Of a stretch of 6,376 nt of DNA, positions 1-5,784 are shown one piece after another. Position 1 is the stretch's first letter. Each line of letters begins with the position of its first letter. The notes under the pieces are model-generated. The model did not search any database. It was not told the origin of the DNA and saw nothing but the letters and a program-made list of their open reading frames with translations. A program made the translations under genes and the position numbers. Source of the DNA: Tissierellia bacterium (GTDB lineage: Bacteria > Bacillota_A > Clostridia > Tissierellales > Peptoniphilaceae); contig JAAZCH010000126.1 in the NCBI GenBank assembly GCA_012513395.1, forward strand, positions 1 through 6,376, in the 5' to 3' direction.

Positions 1-74
1 AACTATACGATACTGATTGGGACCAGGTCTACTCATATGAGGATATCTGGTACACACAGGAGCAACTTTACTAA
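1..74 (+). CDS. 3' end of an unidentified gene (partial)
   Basis: The frame whose first full codon is at base 3 stays open to a TAA at 72-74 and gives about 23 residues, ending IWYTQEQLY. The piece is rich in Asp, Glu, Tyr and Trp and reads like a genuine acidic protein C-terminus. Base 1 frame is also open, to a TAG at 112-114, but its translation looks less protein-like. GC here is roughly 43% over the first 60 bases, against 20-28% in the lines just after 120, so this gene probably belongs to a different stretch of DNA from the AT-rich genes downstream. The last codons lie inside a perfect inverted repeat. Too little is visible to name a family. Confidence 0.5.
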   Translation, partial: LYDTDWDQVYSYEDIWYTQEQLY

Positions 75-87
75 TATCTTGCTCCTG
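57..87. repeat. Perfect 9-bp inverted repeat with 13-nt loop
   Basis: CAGGAGCAA at 57-65 is the exact reverse complement of TTGCTCCTG at 79-87, and the TAA stop of the upstream partial gene lies in the loop. A transcript could form a stable hairpin, so it may end or protect the upstream message. There is no U-run after the right arm (GAAATAAAC follows), so it is not a standard intrinsic terminator. It sits directly before the composition change and the truncated gene at 116, so it could also be a recombination or element-end remnant. Confidence 0.6.
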
Positions 88-115
88 GAAATAAACTTAT
101 GTTTGCACTTTTAGG

Positions 116-532
116 GTGACAATTTCATTTGCGCTTGACACAAGTAAGACCATTAAAAAAGAAATTGACATCTCTATTTTTAATAAATATAAAAAAGATA
201 AATATGCTATCGAATTAAAACATCCTTTAAATGGTCAGTATCCTGAGCAGATGTACTCATTTGTTAAAGATATAAAGTTCATGGAAGAGCTGAAAGAAAA
301 TGGATTTATAAAAAATGCAGTGGTGACACTGGTATCAGATAGACCCTTTTATGAGGGACGAAATAATGATGGAATCTATAAATATTTTAGAGATGAATAC
401 AGAGTTTATGGGGATATATTTAAACCAACAGGAGCAATGAAGGGGAAAGAATTTATTCATATAAAAGGAGATTATGATTTCACCTGGCAGCCTTTAGATA
501 TAGATAAAAAATATTTTATTATAGAAATTTAG
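116..532 (+). pseudogene. Restriction-endonuclease-like PD-(D/E)XK protein, probably 5'-truncated
   Basis: The 138-residue frame keeps what looks like the catalytic half of a PD-(D/E)XK nuclease. Asp18 lies in a strand (KEIDISIF), followed by Glu33-x-Lys35 in YAIELK, then NGQYPEQM (39-46), KDIKF (51-55), a strand with VSDRPFYEG (73-81), GIYKYFR (86-92) and KPTG (103-106). From memory, this order fits a family of uncharacterised restriction-endonuclease-like proteins that carry further N-terminal sequence before the Asp strand. Here that part is absent: the strand begins almost at the first codon, and the in-frame sequence upstream runs only to a TAA at 92-94. The GTG at 116 has no properly spaced ribosome binding site, since the only SD-like bases (AGGGTGA) overlap the start itself. 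I therefore read it as a remnant cut at its 5' end near 92-116, where base composition also changes. A short functional protein is possible. No methyltransferase gene is adjacent. Confidence 0.6.
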
Positions 533-590
533 AGAAGTGAAAACACTATTAGAAAAACCAAAGTTTCTTAAGTGAAAGGAAGGTGTTATT

Positions 591-1604
591 GTGGACAAGA
601 CTATTTATATAGGACAAGAAGATGTAGAAATAATTAATAACGAAGAATTTTCATCTGATATTTCTGAGTATTTTTTTGATATTCCAGATGTGGGACATCC
701 TTTGATTAAAGGTGCAAAATTTACCTTATCTAATATAGAAAAAATGCTCTACTCAGCTCCAACTTTTATAAATATAGTAAAATCATCAGTACCCAAAGAA
801 ACTTTTCAAGCAGTATTAACTGATGAACAAAGTAGGGAATTAGCTAGTGGAACCTTAAAACTAATGACAAAAAAAGATGGATCTTTGATGGCTAATTTGG
901 TTAACCCAAAGACTAAAAAGATAGTATCAACTATATCTTTAGAAAAAACTAATATTACACCAGAGATAAGTCAAGCTATGACAAATTATGCAACTCAGAT
1001 GCAAATTGCTCAAATTGCAGAACAAATTCAGCTAATACAGGTATCGGTTGAAGAAGTAAGGCGAGGACAAGAATATGATAGATTAGCTTCTGCATATAGC
1101 TGTCAACAGAAGCTTTTACAAGCCATGGTTATAAAGAATCAAAAGTTAAAAGAATTTGCTTTGATTAGAATTGCTGGTGATTCGGAGGATAGTAGAAATC
1201 TTTTGATGTTAAGCCAAAATGCAAGTTTGGAATTTATCAAAAATCAGCCAGAATCATTTTGGGGGAAGATATTACCTGCATCAAGTCCTGATAAGATGGA
1301 TGCAAGAATAAACGAAATAAGAGAAAGTTTATATGCGGTTAACATGGTTTCATTTGTAGAAGCAATGGCATATTTTGAAATGGGTGAGGCAGAAGCTGCT
1401 CAACAAAGTCTACAATATTATGCTGAGTACATACAAAAAACTTATTTGGATACTGAAGGACTAGTCCAACGATTAGATATGTTAGATCCATCACCAAAAA
1501 ACTATTGGTCAAAGGCACTACCTGATATAAAGAAAAAGATCATGGAACTACCATTTAATATTGAACGGAAAATGCTGGGAGGGGAAAAGTATGGAAATGA
1601 ATAA
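591..1604 (+). CDS. Uncharacterised 337-residue protein with central coiled-coil-like helix
   Basis: I do not recognise a named family. The GTG start is supported by GAAAGGAAGGTG (574-585) a few bases upstream. The N-terminal ~120 residues are mixed strand and helix with a polar, non-secreted start, and contain a beta-rich part (residues 88-118). Residues 122-190 look like a long amphipathic helix with heptad-like Ile/Leu/Gln spacing (MQIAQIAEQIQLIQVSVEE), leading into RRGQEYDRLASAYS at 157-170. Residues 235-290 form another helical part, EAMAYFEMGEAEAAQQSL (257-274). There is no signal peptide and no clear membrane segment, so it is probably cytosolic, possibly oligomeric through the central helix. 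Its end overlaps the next gene by 14 bases, which implies translational coupling with the small zinc-ribbon membrane protein and suggests the two work together. The function is unknown. Confidence 0.85.
   Translation: MDKTIYIGQEDVEIINNEEFSSDISEYFFDIPDVGHPLIKGAKFTLSNIEKMLYSAPTFINIVKSSVPKETFQAVLTDEQSRELASGTLKLMTKKDGSLMANLVNPKTKKIVSTISLEKTNITPEISQAMTNYATQMQIAQIAEQIQLIQVSVEEVRRGQEYDRLASAYSCQQKLLQAMVIKNQKLKEFALIRIAGDSEDSRNLLMLSQNASLEFIKNQPESFWGKILPASSPDKMDARINEIRESLYAVNMVSFVEAMAYFEMGEAEAAQQSLQYYAEYIQKTYLDTEGLVQRLDMLDPSPKNYWSKALPDIKKKIMELPFNIERKMLGGEKYGNE
1577..1584 (+). promoter_or_regulatory. Ribosome binding site that fixes the 1591 start
   Basis: GGGAGGGG lies 6 nt before ATG 1591, inside the 3' end of the upstream gene. 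The longer in-frame TTG start at 1561 has no comparable site and would add ten residues before the zinc ribbon, so 1591 is preferred. A second in-frame ATG at 1597 is also within reach. Confidence 0.7.
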
Positions 1605-1782
1605 ATGCAAAAATAAAAAATGCCGTAGAGACCTACCTGAGGACTATAAGCATAAATATTGTGAGCATTGTAGAAATAAACATGCCAAGAGGGCTAAAGA
1701 TGGGCTGAAAGCAGTTGGAGTTGTGGGAAGCTTTGCACTTATGATTTTAACTAAAGGGAAAATTGATCCTAGTGATAAATAA
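1591..1782 (+). CDS. Small zinc-ribbon protein with one C-terminal hydrophobic segment
   Basis: This encodes 63 residues from ATG 1591. Cys6-x4-Cys11 and Cys24-x2-Cys27 form a likely four-Cys zinc ribbon (KCKNKKC and YCEHC). A very basic stretch follows (RNKHAKRAKDGLK, 28-40), then a hydrophobic segment at about 41-54 (AVGVVGSFALMILT) and a short polar tail. The layout suggests a membrane-associated protein with a basic, zinc-binding cytosolic head, although the hydrophobic part is short for a full transmembrane helix. The start lies within the last 14 bases of the preceding gene, so the two are translationally coupled. A role as membrane anchor or nucleic-acid-contacting partner of that protein is inference. 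No named family is recognised. Confidence 0.8.
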   Translation: MEMNKCKNKKCRRDLPEDYKHKYCEHCRNKHAKRAKDGLKAVGVVGSFALMILTKGKIDPSDK

Positions 1783-1820
1783 TTTAGAAAAATAGTTTTA
1801 TAAATTTACTTGGAAATCTC

Positions 1821-1849
1821 TTGGTAAAGAAATAAAAGAATTTTATGAT
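1821..1849 (+). promoter_or_regulatory. Predicted sigma-A promoter for the DUF4268 gene block
   Basis: TTGGTA (1821-1826) and TATGAT (1844-1849) are separated by exactly 17 bases and match the consensus at 4/6 and 5/6 positions. Transcription would begin near 1856, only about 15 nt before ATG 1871, so the leader would consist of little more than the AGGAGG at 1858-1863. I see no hairpin terminator after 1782, so read-through from the upstream pair is also possible. Confidence 0.5.
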
Positions 1850-1870
1850 AGAAATTCAGGAGGAAAATAA

Positions 1871-2986
1871 ATGTTTCTGATAGATAAGAAAAAAAATGAA
1901 GCCATATCTATAAGTAAAAAAACTTTTCAAGAGCTAGAATTTAAAGAACGTCAACATCTTCAAGAATGGATAAGCAAAAATACAGATATTCTTGGGGAGA
2001 ACCTTCTCATAATACAAAAAGAGTTTAGTGGTTTTGATGATACTAAAGAAAGACTGGATTTATTAGCTATCGATGAAAATGGTAATCTTGTTATTATTGA
2101 AAATAAATTAGATGATAGTGGTAGGGGTGTTGTATGGCAGGCTCTTAAATATGCATCTTATTGCTCTAGTCTTACTAAAAATGATATTAAGGATATTTTT
2201 CAAAAATATTTAAATCTGCAAGGGAAAAGCGACCATGCTGAAAAATTAATATGTGATTTCTTAGAAATAGAAGATTTTAGTGAAGTAGAACTAAATAGCG
2301 ATGACCAACGGATAATAATGATCGCTGCTAATTTTAGAAAGGAAGTAACTTCTACCGCTATGTGGCTATTAGACCATAATATAAAAATCAAATGTATTAA
2401 GGCTACTCCCTATGAATTAGACGGGAAAGTTTTGTTAGATACTGAACAGATAATACCTATTGTAGATGCTGAAGATTACTTAATTAAAATAGCTAATAAA
2501 AAGCAAGAAGAGTTAATAAGTCGTGAGAAAAAGCAGACAAGGCATACCGTGAGACTTCAATTTTGGACACAACTTCTGCAGGTAATCAATGATAAATCAG
2601 ATCTATTTAAGAATGTAAGTCCCTCAAAAGATAATTGGATAGGATGTGGAAGTGGTTATAGTGGATTGCCATATACTTTTGTAGTTACAAGTAATTATGC
2701 CAAGATTGAATTATATATAAATAAAGGGCAGCAAGAAGAAAACAAAGAGATATTTGATGCTATATACGAAAATAAAGAAAAAATAGAATCCTCTTTTGGA
2801 GATCAACTTGATTGGCAAAGGAGGGATGATGGTAAAGGAAGCAGAATTGCATATTGGCTGAAAGATGTGAATGTATTTAACGAGGAAGACTGGCCAGAAA
2901 TGATTGACTTTTTAACATCTAATATGATTAAGCTTGAAATAGCAATAAAAGGTGTTCTCAGAAGTGTATTAAAAAGCAAAGATTAG
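1871..2986 (+). CDS. DUF4268 protein with N-terminal NucS/RecB-like PD-(D/E)XK nuclease domain
   Basis: ATG 1871 is preceded by a full AGGAGG at 1858-1863. Residues about 20-115 show the motifs of a PD-(D/E)XK domain of the DUF91/NucS type: the helix ERQHLQEWI (26-34), ILGENLLIIQKEF (40-52), Asp63 in ERLDLLAID, Glu77-x-Lys79 in LVIIENKL, and Gln90 in VWQALKYASY. All expected catalytic residues are present. A linker of about 100 residues follows, then a C-terminal DUF4268-type domain from about 228 (FWTQLLQVIN) to 358, with WIGCGSGYSGLPY (256-268), LYINKG (281-286), LDWQRRDDGKGSRIAYW (313-329) and EEDWPEMIDFL (338-348). The family is widespread in bacteria and its role is not established. DNA cleavage or defence is a reasonable but unproven reading. 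It heads a tight cluster, with the next start only 10 bp beyond its stop. Confidence 0.9.
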   Translation: MFLIDKKKNEAISISKKTFQELEFKERQHLQEWISKNTDILGENLLIIQKEFSGFDDTKERLDLLAIDENGNLVIIENKLDDSGRGVVWQALKYASYCSSLTKNDIKDIFQKYLNLQGKSDHAEKLICDFLEIEDFSEVELNSDDQRIIMIAANFRKEVTSTAMWLLDHNIKIKCIKATPYELDGKVLLDTEQIIPIVDAEDYLIKIANKKQEELISREKKQTRHTVRLQFWTQLLQVINDKSDLFKNVSPSKDNWIGCGSGYSGLPYTFVVTSNYAKIELYINKGQQEENKEIFDAIYENKEKIESSFGDQLDWQRRDDGKGSRIAYWLKDVNVFNEEDWPEMIDFLTSNMIKLEIAIKGVLRSVLKSKD

Positions 2987-2996
2987 GAGGGCATAA

Positions 2997-3584
2997 ATGG
3001 CTATTAACTATAAAATTTGTCCTAAATGTAGTTCTAAAAATTCTGTGAAAATATTGTATGGATATCCTAATGGAGAAGCTATCATATTAGAGGCTGAAGG
3101 TAAAATCAAGCTAGGTGGCTGCTTGATAACAGACATAAACCCGGAATATTTTTGTAAAGATTGTGAAAAAGAATGGAATAGAGAAGAAGCTATCGACTAT
3201 GCTTATTGTAAAGTCATAGGATTTAATCTTTCCTTTGGAGGGTACTTTCAGGGATTTTATGAAATAAAAATAGATTTTAATTTAATGAAGGTCACCTATT
3301 CACATTCCCTAGAACAGAGAGAACCACTTACAAAAAATGTGAGTGTTGAACTTCTAGAAGAGTTTATTGAGAGATTGAAAGAAATTAACTTTCTTAATTG
3401 GAGAAGTAGATATGTAGACCCAGATGTTTTAGATGGAAGTGAATGGCAGATTGAAATTATAAGAGAAGGAAGAAATCTAAGAAAGTACGGAATTAACAGT
3501 TATCCAGAAGAATGGAAGGTTTTTTTAAAGGTAATAGAGAAAATAAGTGAAAAAAATTTAGGAAGTAAGTTGAGAGGGGGTTAG
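2997..3584 (+). CDS. Zinc-ribbon protein with an uncharacterised C-terminal domain
   Basis: This is a 195-residue protein. AGGAGGG at 2985-2991 overlaps the upstream TAG stop and precedes ATG 2997. Residues 8-11 (CPKC) and 53-56 (CKDC) are the two Cys pairs of a zinc ribbon. Between them lie YGYPNGEA (21-28), GKIKLGGC (35-42, with an extra Cys42) and a short loop, an arrangement I associate with a common small bacterial zinc-ribbon family that usually stands alone. The second part, about 83-182, is a separate alpha/beta domain: a strand FYEIKIDF, the helix VSVELLEEFIERLKEI (115-130), then NFLNWRSRYVDPDVLDGSEW (131-150) and YGINSYPEEW (164-173). The WxxxY, DG-x-x-W and YP-x-x-W signature resembles an unnamed domain of small bacterial proteins. 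Position between two nuclease-fold genes suggests an accessory or nucleic-acid-binding role, by inference only. Confidence 0.8.
   Translation: MAINYKICPKCSSKNSVKILYGYPNGEAIILEAEGKIKLGGCLITDINPEYFCKDCEKEWNREEAIDYAYCKVIGFNLSFGGYFQGFYEIKIDFNLMKVTYSHSLEQREPLTKNVSVELLEEFIERLKEINFLNWRSRYVDPDVLDGSEWQIEIIREGRNLRKYGINSYPEEWKVFLKVIEKISEKNLGSKLRGG
3572..3580 (+). promoter_or_regulatory. Ribosome binding site that supports a TTG start
   Basis: GAGAGGGGG ends 7 nt before TTG 3588, in the last codons of the preceding gene. No ATG occurs in this frame for the next 70 codons, and conserved sequence begins well before that, so the TTG start is well supported. Confidence 0.7.
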
Positions 3585-3587
3585 GAA

Positions 3588-4754
3588 TTGCAACAATCAA
3601 ATATAATAAATTTTATTGTAAACAATGACAAACTAGAACTTATAAAAGCAAAGCTGAATAGATTCAATCCATTTAAAATATTAAGAATAGAAGATTATGA
3701 GATAAGACATTCTAATGTCCTAGCATGGCTTCTAGACCCTAATGGCAATCATAATTTTGATGAAAAAATATTAAAAAAATTTCTTCTAAAGGTATTAATG
3801 AAAGCAGATAATGATGAGGTTTTATCTAATGTTAATTTTGTTTATAAAATGCAAAATATGAATCTTATGGATATTTGCGTTTACAGAGAATTGTATAATA
3901 TAGATTTAGTAATGGTATCAGAGCTTCAAGGCTTAGTAATTTTTATTGAAAATAAAATCCTTTCTGAAGAACATTCAAATCAACTTAGTAGATACCATAG
4001 TGTGATCCAAGATAATTTTCCTGACTATACCATCATACCTATATTTCTAACTCTTGATGGAAAAGAAACTAGCAGTGAGAATTATTTTAGGGCTAGTTAT
4101 AGTGATTTGCTTGAAACAATGGAATTTGTTGTTGAAAACTATAAAGAAAGAACATCACAAGAAATTGTGGCATTTGTCAGTTATTACATATCTATTATAA
4201 AGGAGAAATATTTTATGGATGAAGATTTGAAAAGGCTTTGTAAAGATATTTACATCCAAAATAAAGACGTGATTGATATGATTTATTCCATAGGAAATGA
4301 AATAGACATTGAAGCCGCTGTGGAACAATTTATTTTAAAACATGAAGAAATTATACCTGTAACTCAGAAAAATACAATTTTTTGGTTTGGGCTAGATTCA
4401 TTTCTAAAAGCAAGAGAAACAGAAGTTGACAGTTGGGGTGGTGGGTTTCCAATTTGTCTTTGGTTTTCTGAATACTATAGGAAGTTGAAATTAACTTTAG
4501 AAGTTGGGCCTTTTGAAGATGCTGATGAAAGAATTGCATTTTTAAATCAATTAGAACTTAGTGGAATTAAAATAAGTGAAAGAGCAAAAGAACCAGGCAG
4601 AAAGTATACAAGAATCTATACAGATACCATAGCCATAAAAGATTGGGGAGATTCGGAAGAGATTTATGAAAAAATGGAAACACTCTACAATAAAAAAGAT
4701 TTTATATCAATAAAAAATAAAGCTATAGAGGCAGTTGATAGAACTGAATGGTAG
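3588..4754 (+). CDS. PD-(D/E)XK nuclease family protein (PDDEXK_4-like)
   Basis: This 388-residue protein starts at TTG, 3 bp after the preceding stop, so translation is probably coupled. The N-terminal half carries a well-known arrangement: NPFKILRIEDYEIRHSNVLAW (27-47) running into LLDPNGNH (48-55), then Asp106 in YNIDLVMV, Glu121-x-Lys123 in IFIENKI, and Gln132 in NQLSRYH. These fit the PD-(D/E)XK superfamily group often described as PDDEXK_4, with its early HSN-x-LAWLLDP motif, and the catalytic Asp, Glu and Lys are all present. PIFLTLDGKE (151-160) is the next core strand. The C-terminal half (about 210-388) is helix-rich, then a Trp- and Gly-rich part near 265-310 (WFGLDSF, SWGGGFPICLWF) and a final alpha/beta stretch. 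Members occur in accessory and defence-like regions, but the substrate is not established. It differs clearly from the 1871 nuclease, so it is not a recent duplicate. Confidence 0.87.
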   Translation: MQQSNIINFIVNNDKLELIKAKLNRFNPFKILRIEDYEIRHSNVLAWLLDPNGNHNFDEKILKKFLLKVLMKADNDEVLSNVNFVYKMQNMNLMDICVYRELYNIDLVMVSELQGLVIFIENKILSEEHSNQLSRYHSVIQDNFPDYTIIPIFLTLDGKETSSENYFRASYSDLLETMEFVVENYKERTSQEIVAFVSYYISIIKEKYFMDEDLKRLCKDIYIQNKDVIDMIYSIGNEIDIEAAVEQFILKHEEIIPVTQKNTIFWFGLDSFLKARETEVDSWGGGFPICLWFSEYYRKLKLTLEVGPFEDADERIAFLNQLELSGIKISERAKEPGRKYTRIYTDTIAIKDWGDSEEIYEKMETLYNKKDFISIKNKAIEAVDRTEW

Positions 4755-4769
4755 ATATATAAAGAAGGG

Positions 4770-5195
4770 GTGAGATTTATAAAAAAACAATTCGCTAGAT
4801 TAACAAAATATATAGAACCTATTCAGAAGGTAGAGAAATTAGGAGAATGGGTATTTGATACAACAGGTAAAGGGACAGTAGATGATCCGATACAGATACC
4901 TTTTGTAGATTATGATGACCTTATATATAAATTTATTGAGGATTTCTATAAGTTTACAGAGGAACATCCAAAGTATGAATTAACAAAATATCAGTCCATA
5001 CTTGAAGAAAATAATATTGAGTTAGATATAAGATTTATGAGTGAAGTTAAGGAAACATTATTAGATGATAGATGTATTCTAGCCCTGATAATGGGTGTAA
5101 TTAGGATTGATAGATTTAGTGAAGGTTCTTTGTTGTGGTGTTTTAAGAATGGGTGTATGCTTAAATGGCTAAAAAGATTATCAACATATGACTAG
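4770..5195 (+). CDS. DUF6508-like protein
   Basis: This encodes about 141 residues. LTKYIEPIQK (11-20) near the N-terminus, a YKFIEDFYKF helix (53-62), LTKYQSILEENNIE (71-84) and the closing ALIMGVIRIDRFSEGSLLWCFKNG (105-128) with LKWLKRL (131-137) follow the pattern I know for DUF6508 proteins, whose hallmark is a final R-x-(E/D)-RF-x-(D/E)-G stretch followed by a short helix. The function of that family is unknown. It lacks a signal peptide and membrane segments and is probably cytosolic. The start is uncertain: GTG 4770 is buried in the best SD-like sequence (AAGGGGTGAG, about 4765-4774), which would suit initiation a few codons later, where only an ATA (4779) is available. It follows the nuclease gene by 15 bp and is probably the last gene of that transcript. 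Confidence 0.78.
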   Translation: MRFIKKQFARLTKYIEPIQKVEKLGEWVFDTTGKGTVDDPIQIPFVDYDDLIYKFIEDFYKFTEEHPKYELTKYQSILEENNIELDIRFMSEVKETLLDDRCILALIMGVIRIDRFSEGSLLWCFKNGCMLKWLKRLSTYD

Positions 5196-5250
5196 GATTT
5201 TATTGTAGATTTGTTGTACTTATTAAGTCTGTATATTATGAAGTGGTAAT

Positions 5251-5256
5251 TATAAT
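5251..5256 (+). promoter_or_regulatory. Possible -10 element upstream of the acidic small protein
   Basis: A perfect TATAAT lies 40 bp before ATG 5297 in a 101-bp intergenic gap, but no good -35 stands 16-18 bases upstream. A second candidate in the same gap is TTGTTG (5211-5216), 17 bases, then TATTAT (5234-5239). One of these probably starts the two-gene 5297-5718 transcript. In DNA this AT-rich a TATAAT alone is weak evidence. Confidence 0.3.
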
Positions 5257-5281
5257 AAGCTTTATAAATAATAAAATATGG

Positions 5282-5290
5282 AAAGGGGTG
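5282..5290 (+). promoter_or_regulatory. Ribosome binding site that fixes the 5297 start
   Basis: AAAGGGGTG ends 6 nt before ATG 5297. The frame is open further upstream to a GTG at 5243, but that start has no SD-like sequence and would add a hydrophobic stretch not expected of this small acidic protein. Confidence 0.65.
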
Positions 5291-5296
5291 CTTTAC

Positions 5297-5524
5297 ATGG
5301 GAAAATATAAAGTGATTTATCATTATACTGATGGAACTACGGATGAAGATGATAATTATGGTGTGTTTTACGAGTCAGAAGAGGAAGCTAATGAGGCTGG
5401 GCTATATGGTCTGAGTTGTGCAAAGCAAGGTGGAGAAATTTTAGAATTATCAAACCCAGGAGATTATCCTTTTGACGAAAGTGATTATGAAGATGATACC
5501 TTTGAAGTCGTAAAGGTAGAATAA
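5297..5524 (+). CDS. Small, strongly acidic hypothetical protein
   Basis: This encodes 75 residues from ATG 5297. It opens with a strand KYKVIYHYTDG (3-13), then TTDEDDN (14-20) and a helix with ESEEEANEAGLYGLSCAKQG (26-45). A strand EILELSNPGDYPFDESDYED (47-66) and a short last strand FEVVKV (69-74) follow. Asp and Glu dominate, so the isoelectric point must be very low. The strand-helix-strand pattern with the SNPGDYP signature looks like a small conserved bacterial family, but I cannot name it. Its acidity might mimic nucleic acid or suit binding to a basic partner; that is speculation. The next gene starts 11 bp after its stop, with the SD overlapping the stop codon, so the two are almost certainly co-expressed. 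Confidence 0.82.
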   Translation: MGKYKVIYHYTDGTTDEDDNYGVFYESEEEANEAGLYGLSCAKQGGEILELSNPGDYPFDESDYEDDTFEVVKVE

Positions 5525-5535
5525 GGAGGATAAGA

Positions 5536-5718
5536 ATGGGTGAGAGATTTTTTGGAATTGATTGGTACTGTGACCGTTGTAATGCCTATTTAAATAATCA
5601 GTTAGGATTTAATGATCATAATTATACTCATAAATGTACTGAATGTGGACATAAAAATAGTATTTCATCTGATAATATTTATGAATCAGAAGATGATTTT
5701 AGAAACAATAATAATTAA
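5536..5718 (+). CDS. Small zinc-finger protein (Sec23/Sec24 zinc finger-containing type)
   Basis: This is a 60-residue protein with Cys12-x2-Cys15 (YCDRC) and Cys34-x2-Cys37 (KCTEC) forming a four-Cys zinc ribbon. The opening FFGIDWYCDRC and the later CGHKNSISSDNIYES match small Bacillota proteins that automatic pipelines label Sec23/Sec24 zinc finger-containing. That name reflects similarity of the ribbon to part of the eukaryotic COPII proteins and says nothing about vesicle traffic here. The protein is cytosolic with an acidic, Asn-rich tail. AAGGAGGA at 5523-5530 overlaps the upstream stop and lies 5 nt before ATG 5536. It is the last plus-strand gene before the terminator. It may bind nucleic acid or a partner protein, but there is no direct evidence. 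Confidence 0.85.
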   Translation: MGERFFGIDWYCDRCNAYLNNQLGFNDHNYTHKCTECGHKNSISSDNIYESEDDFRNNNN

Positions 5719-5725
5719 TAACAAC

Positions 5726-5771
5726 AAAAGCGATTACTTAAGAACAATTTTTCTACAGTAATCGCTTTTTT
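5726..5771. terminator. Bidirectional intrinsic terminator between convergent genes
   Basis: AAAAGCGATTACT (5726-5738) pairs perfectly with AGTAATCGCTTTT (5757-5769) across an 18-nt loop. The right arm runs into six T (5766-5771), suiting termination of the plus-strand pair ending at 5718. On the minus strand the left arm gives TTTT followed by GTTGTT, so it can also end the convergent membrane-protein transcript, whose stop is at 5785. Confidence 0.9.
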
Positions 5772-5784
5772 CTGCCTAATTTTA

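Noticed and set aside
549..575. Imperfect inverted repeat TTAGAAA / TTTCTTAA between the first two complete genes
   Set aside because: It is short, AT-only in effect, contains a bulge and has no T-run, so it is not convincing as a terminator or operator.
2200..2391. Minus-strand 63-codon frame
   Set aside because: It lies wholly inside the well-supported DUF4268 gene in antisense, has no ribosome binding site and gives an implausible Ser/Ile-rich product.
4351..4539. Minus-strand 62-codon frame
   Set aside because: It is antisense to the conserved C-terminal half of the 3588-4754 nuclease-family gene and has no supporting signals.
1871..4754. Possibility that the two nuclease-fold genes are tandem duplicates
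   Set aside because: Motif context, spacing between catalytic residues and C-terminal domains all differ; the shared residues are only those of the superfamily.
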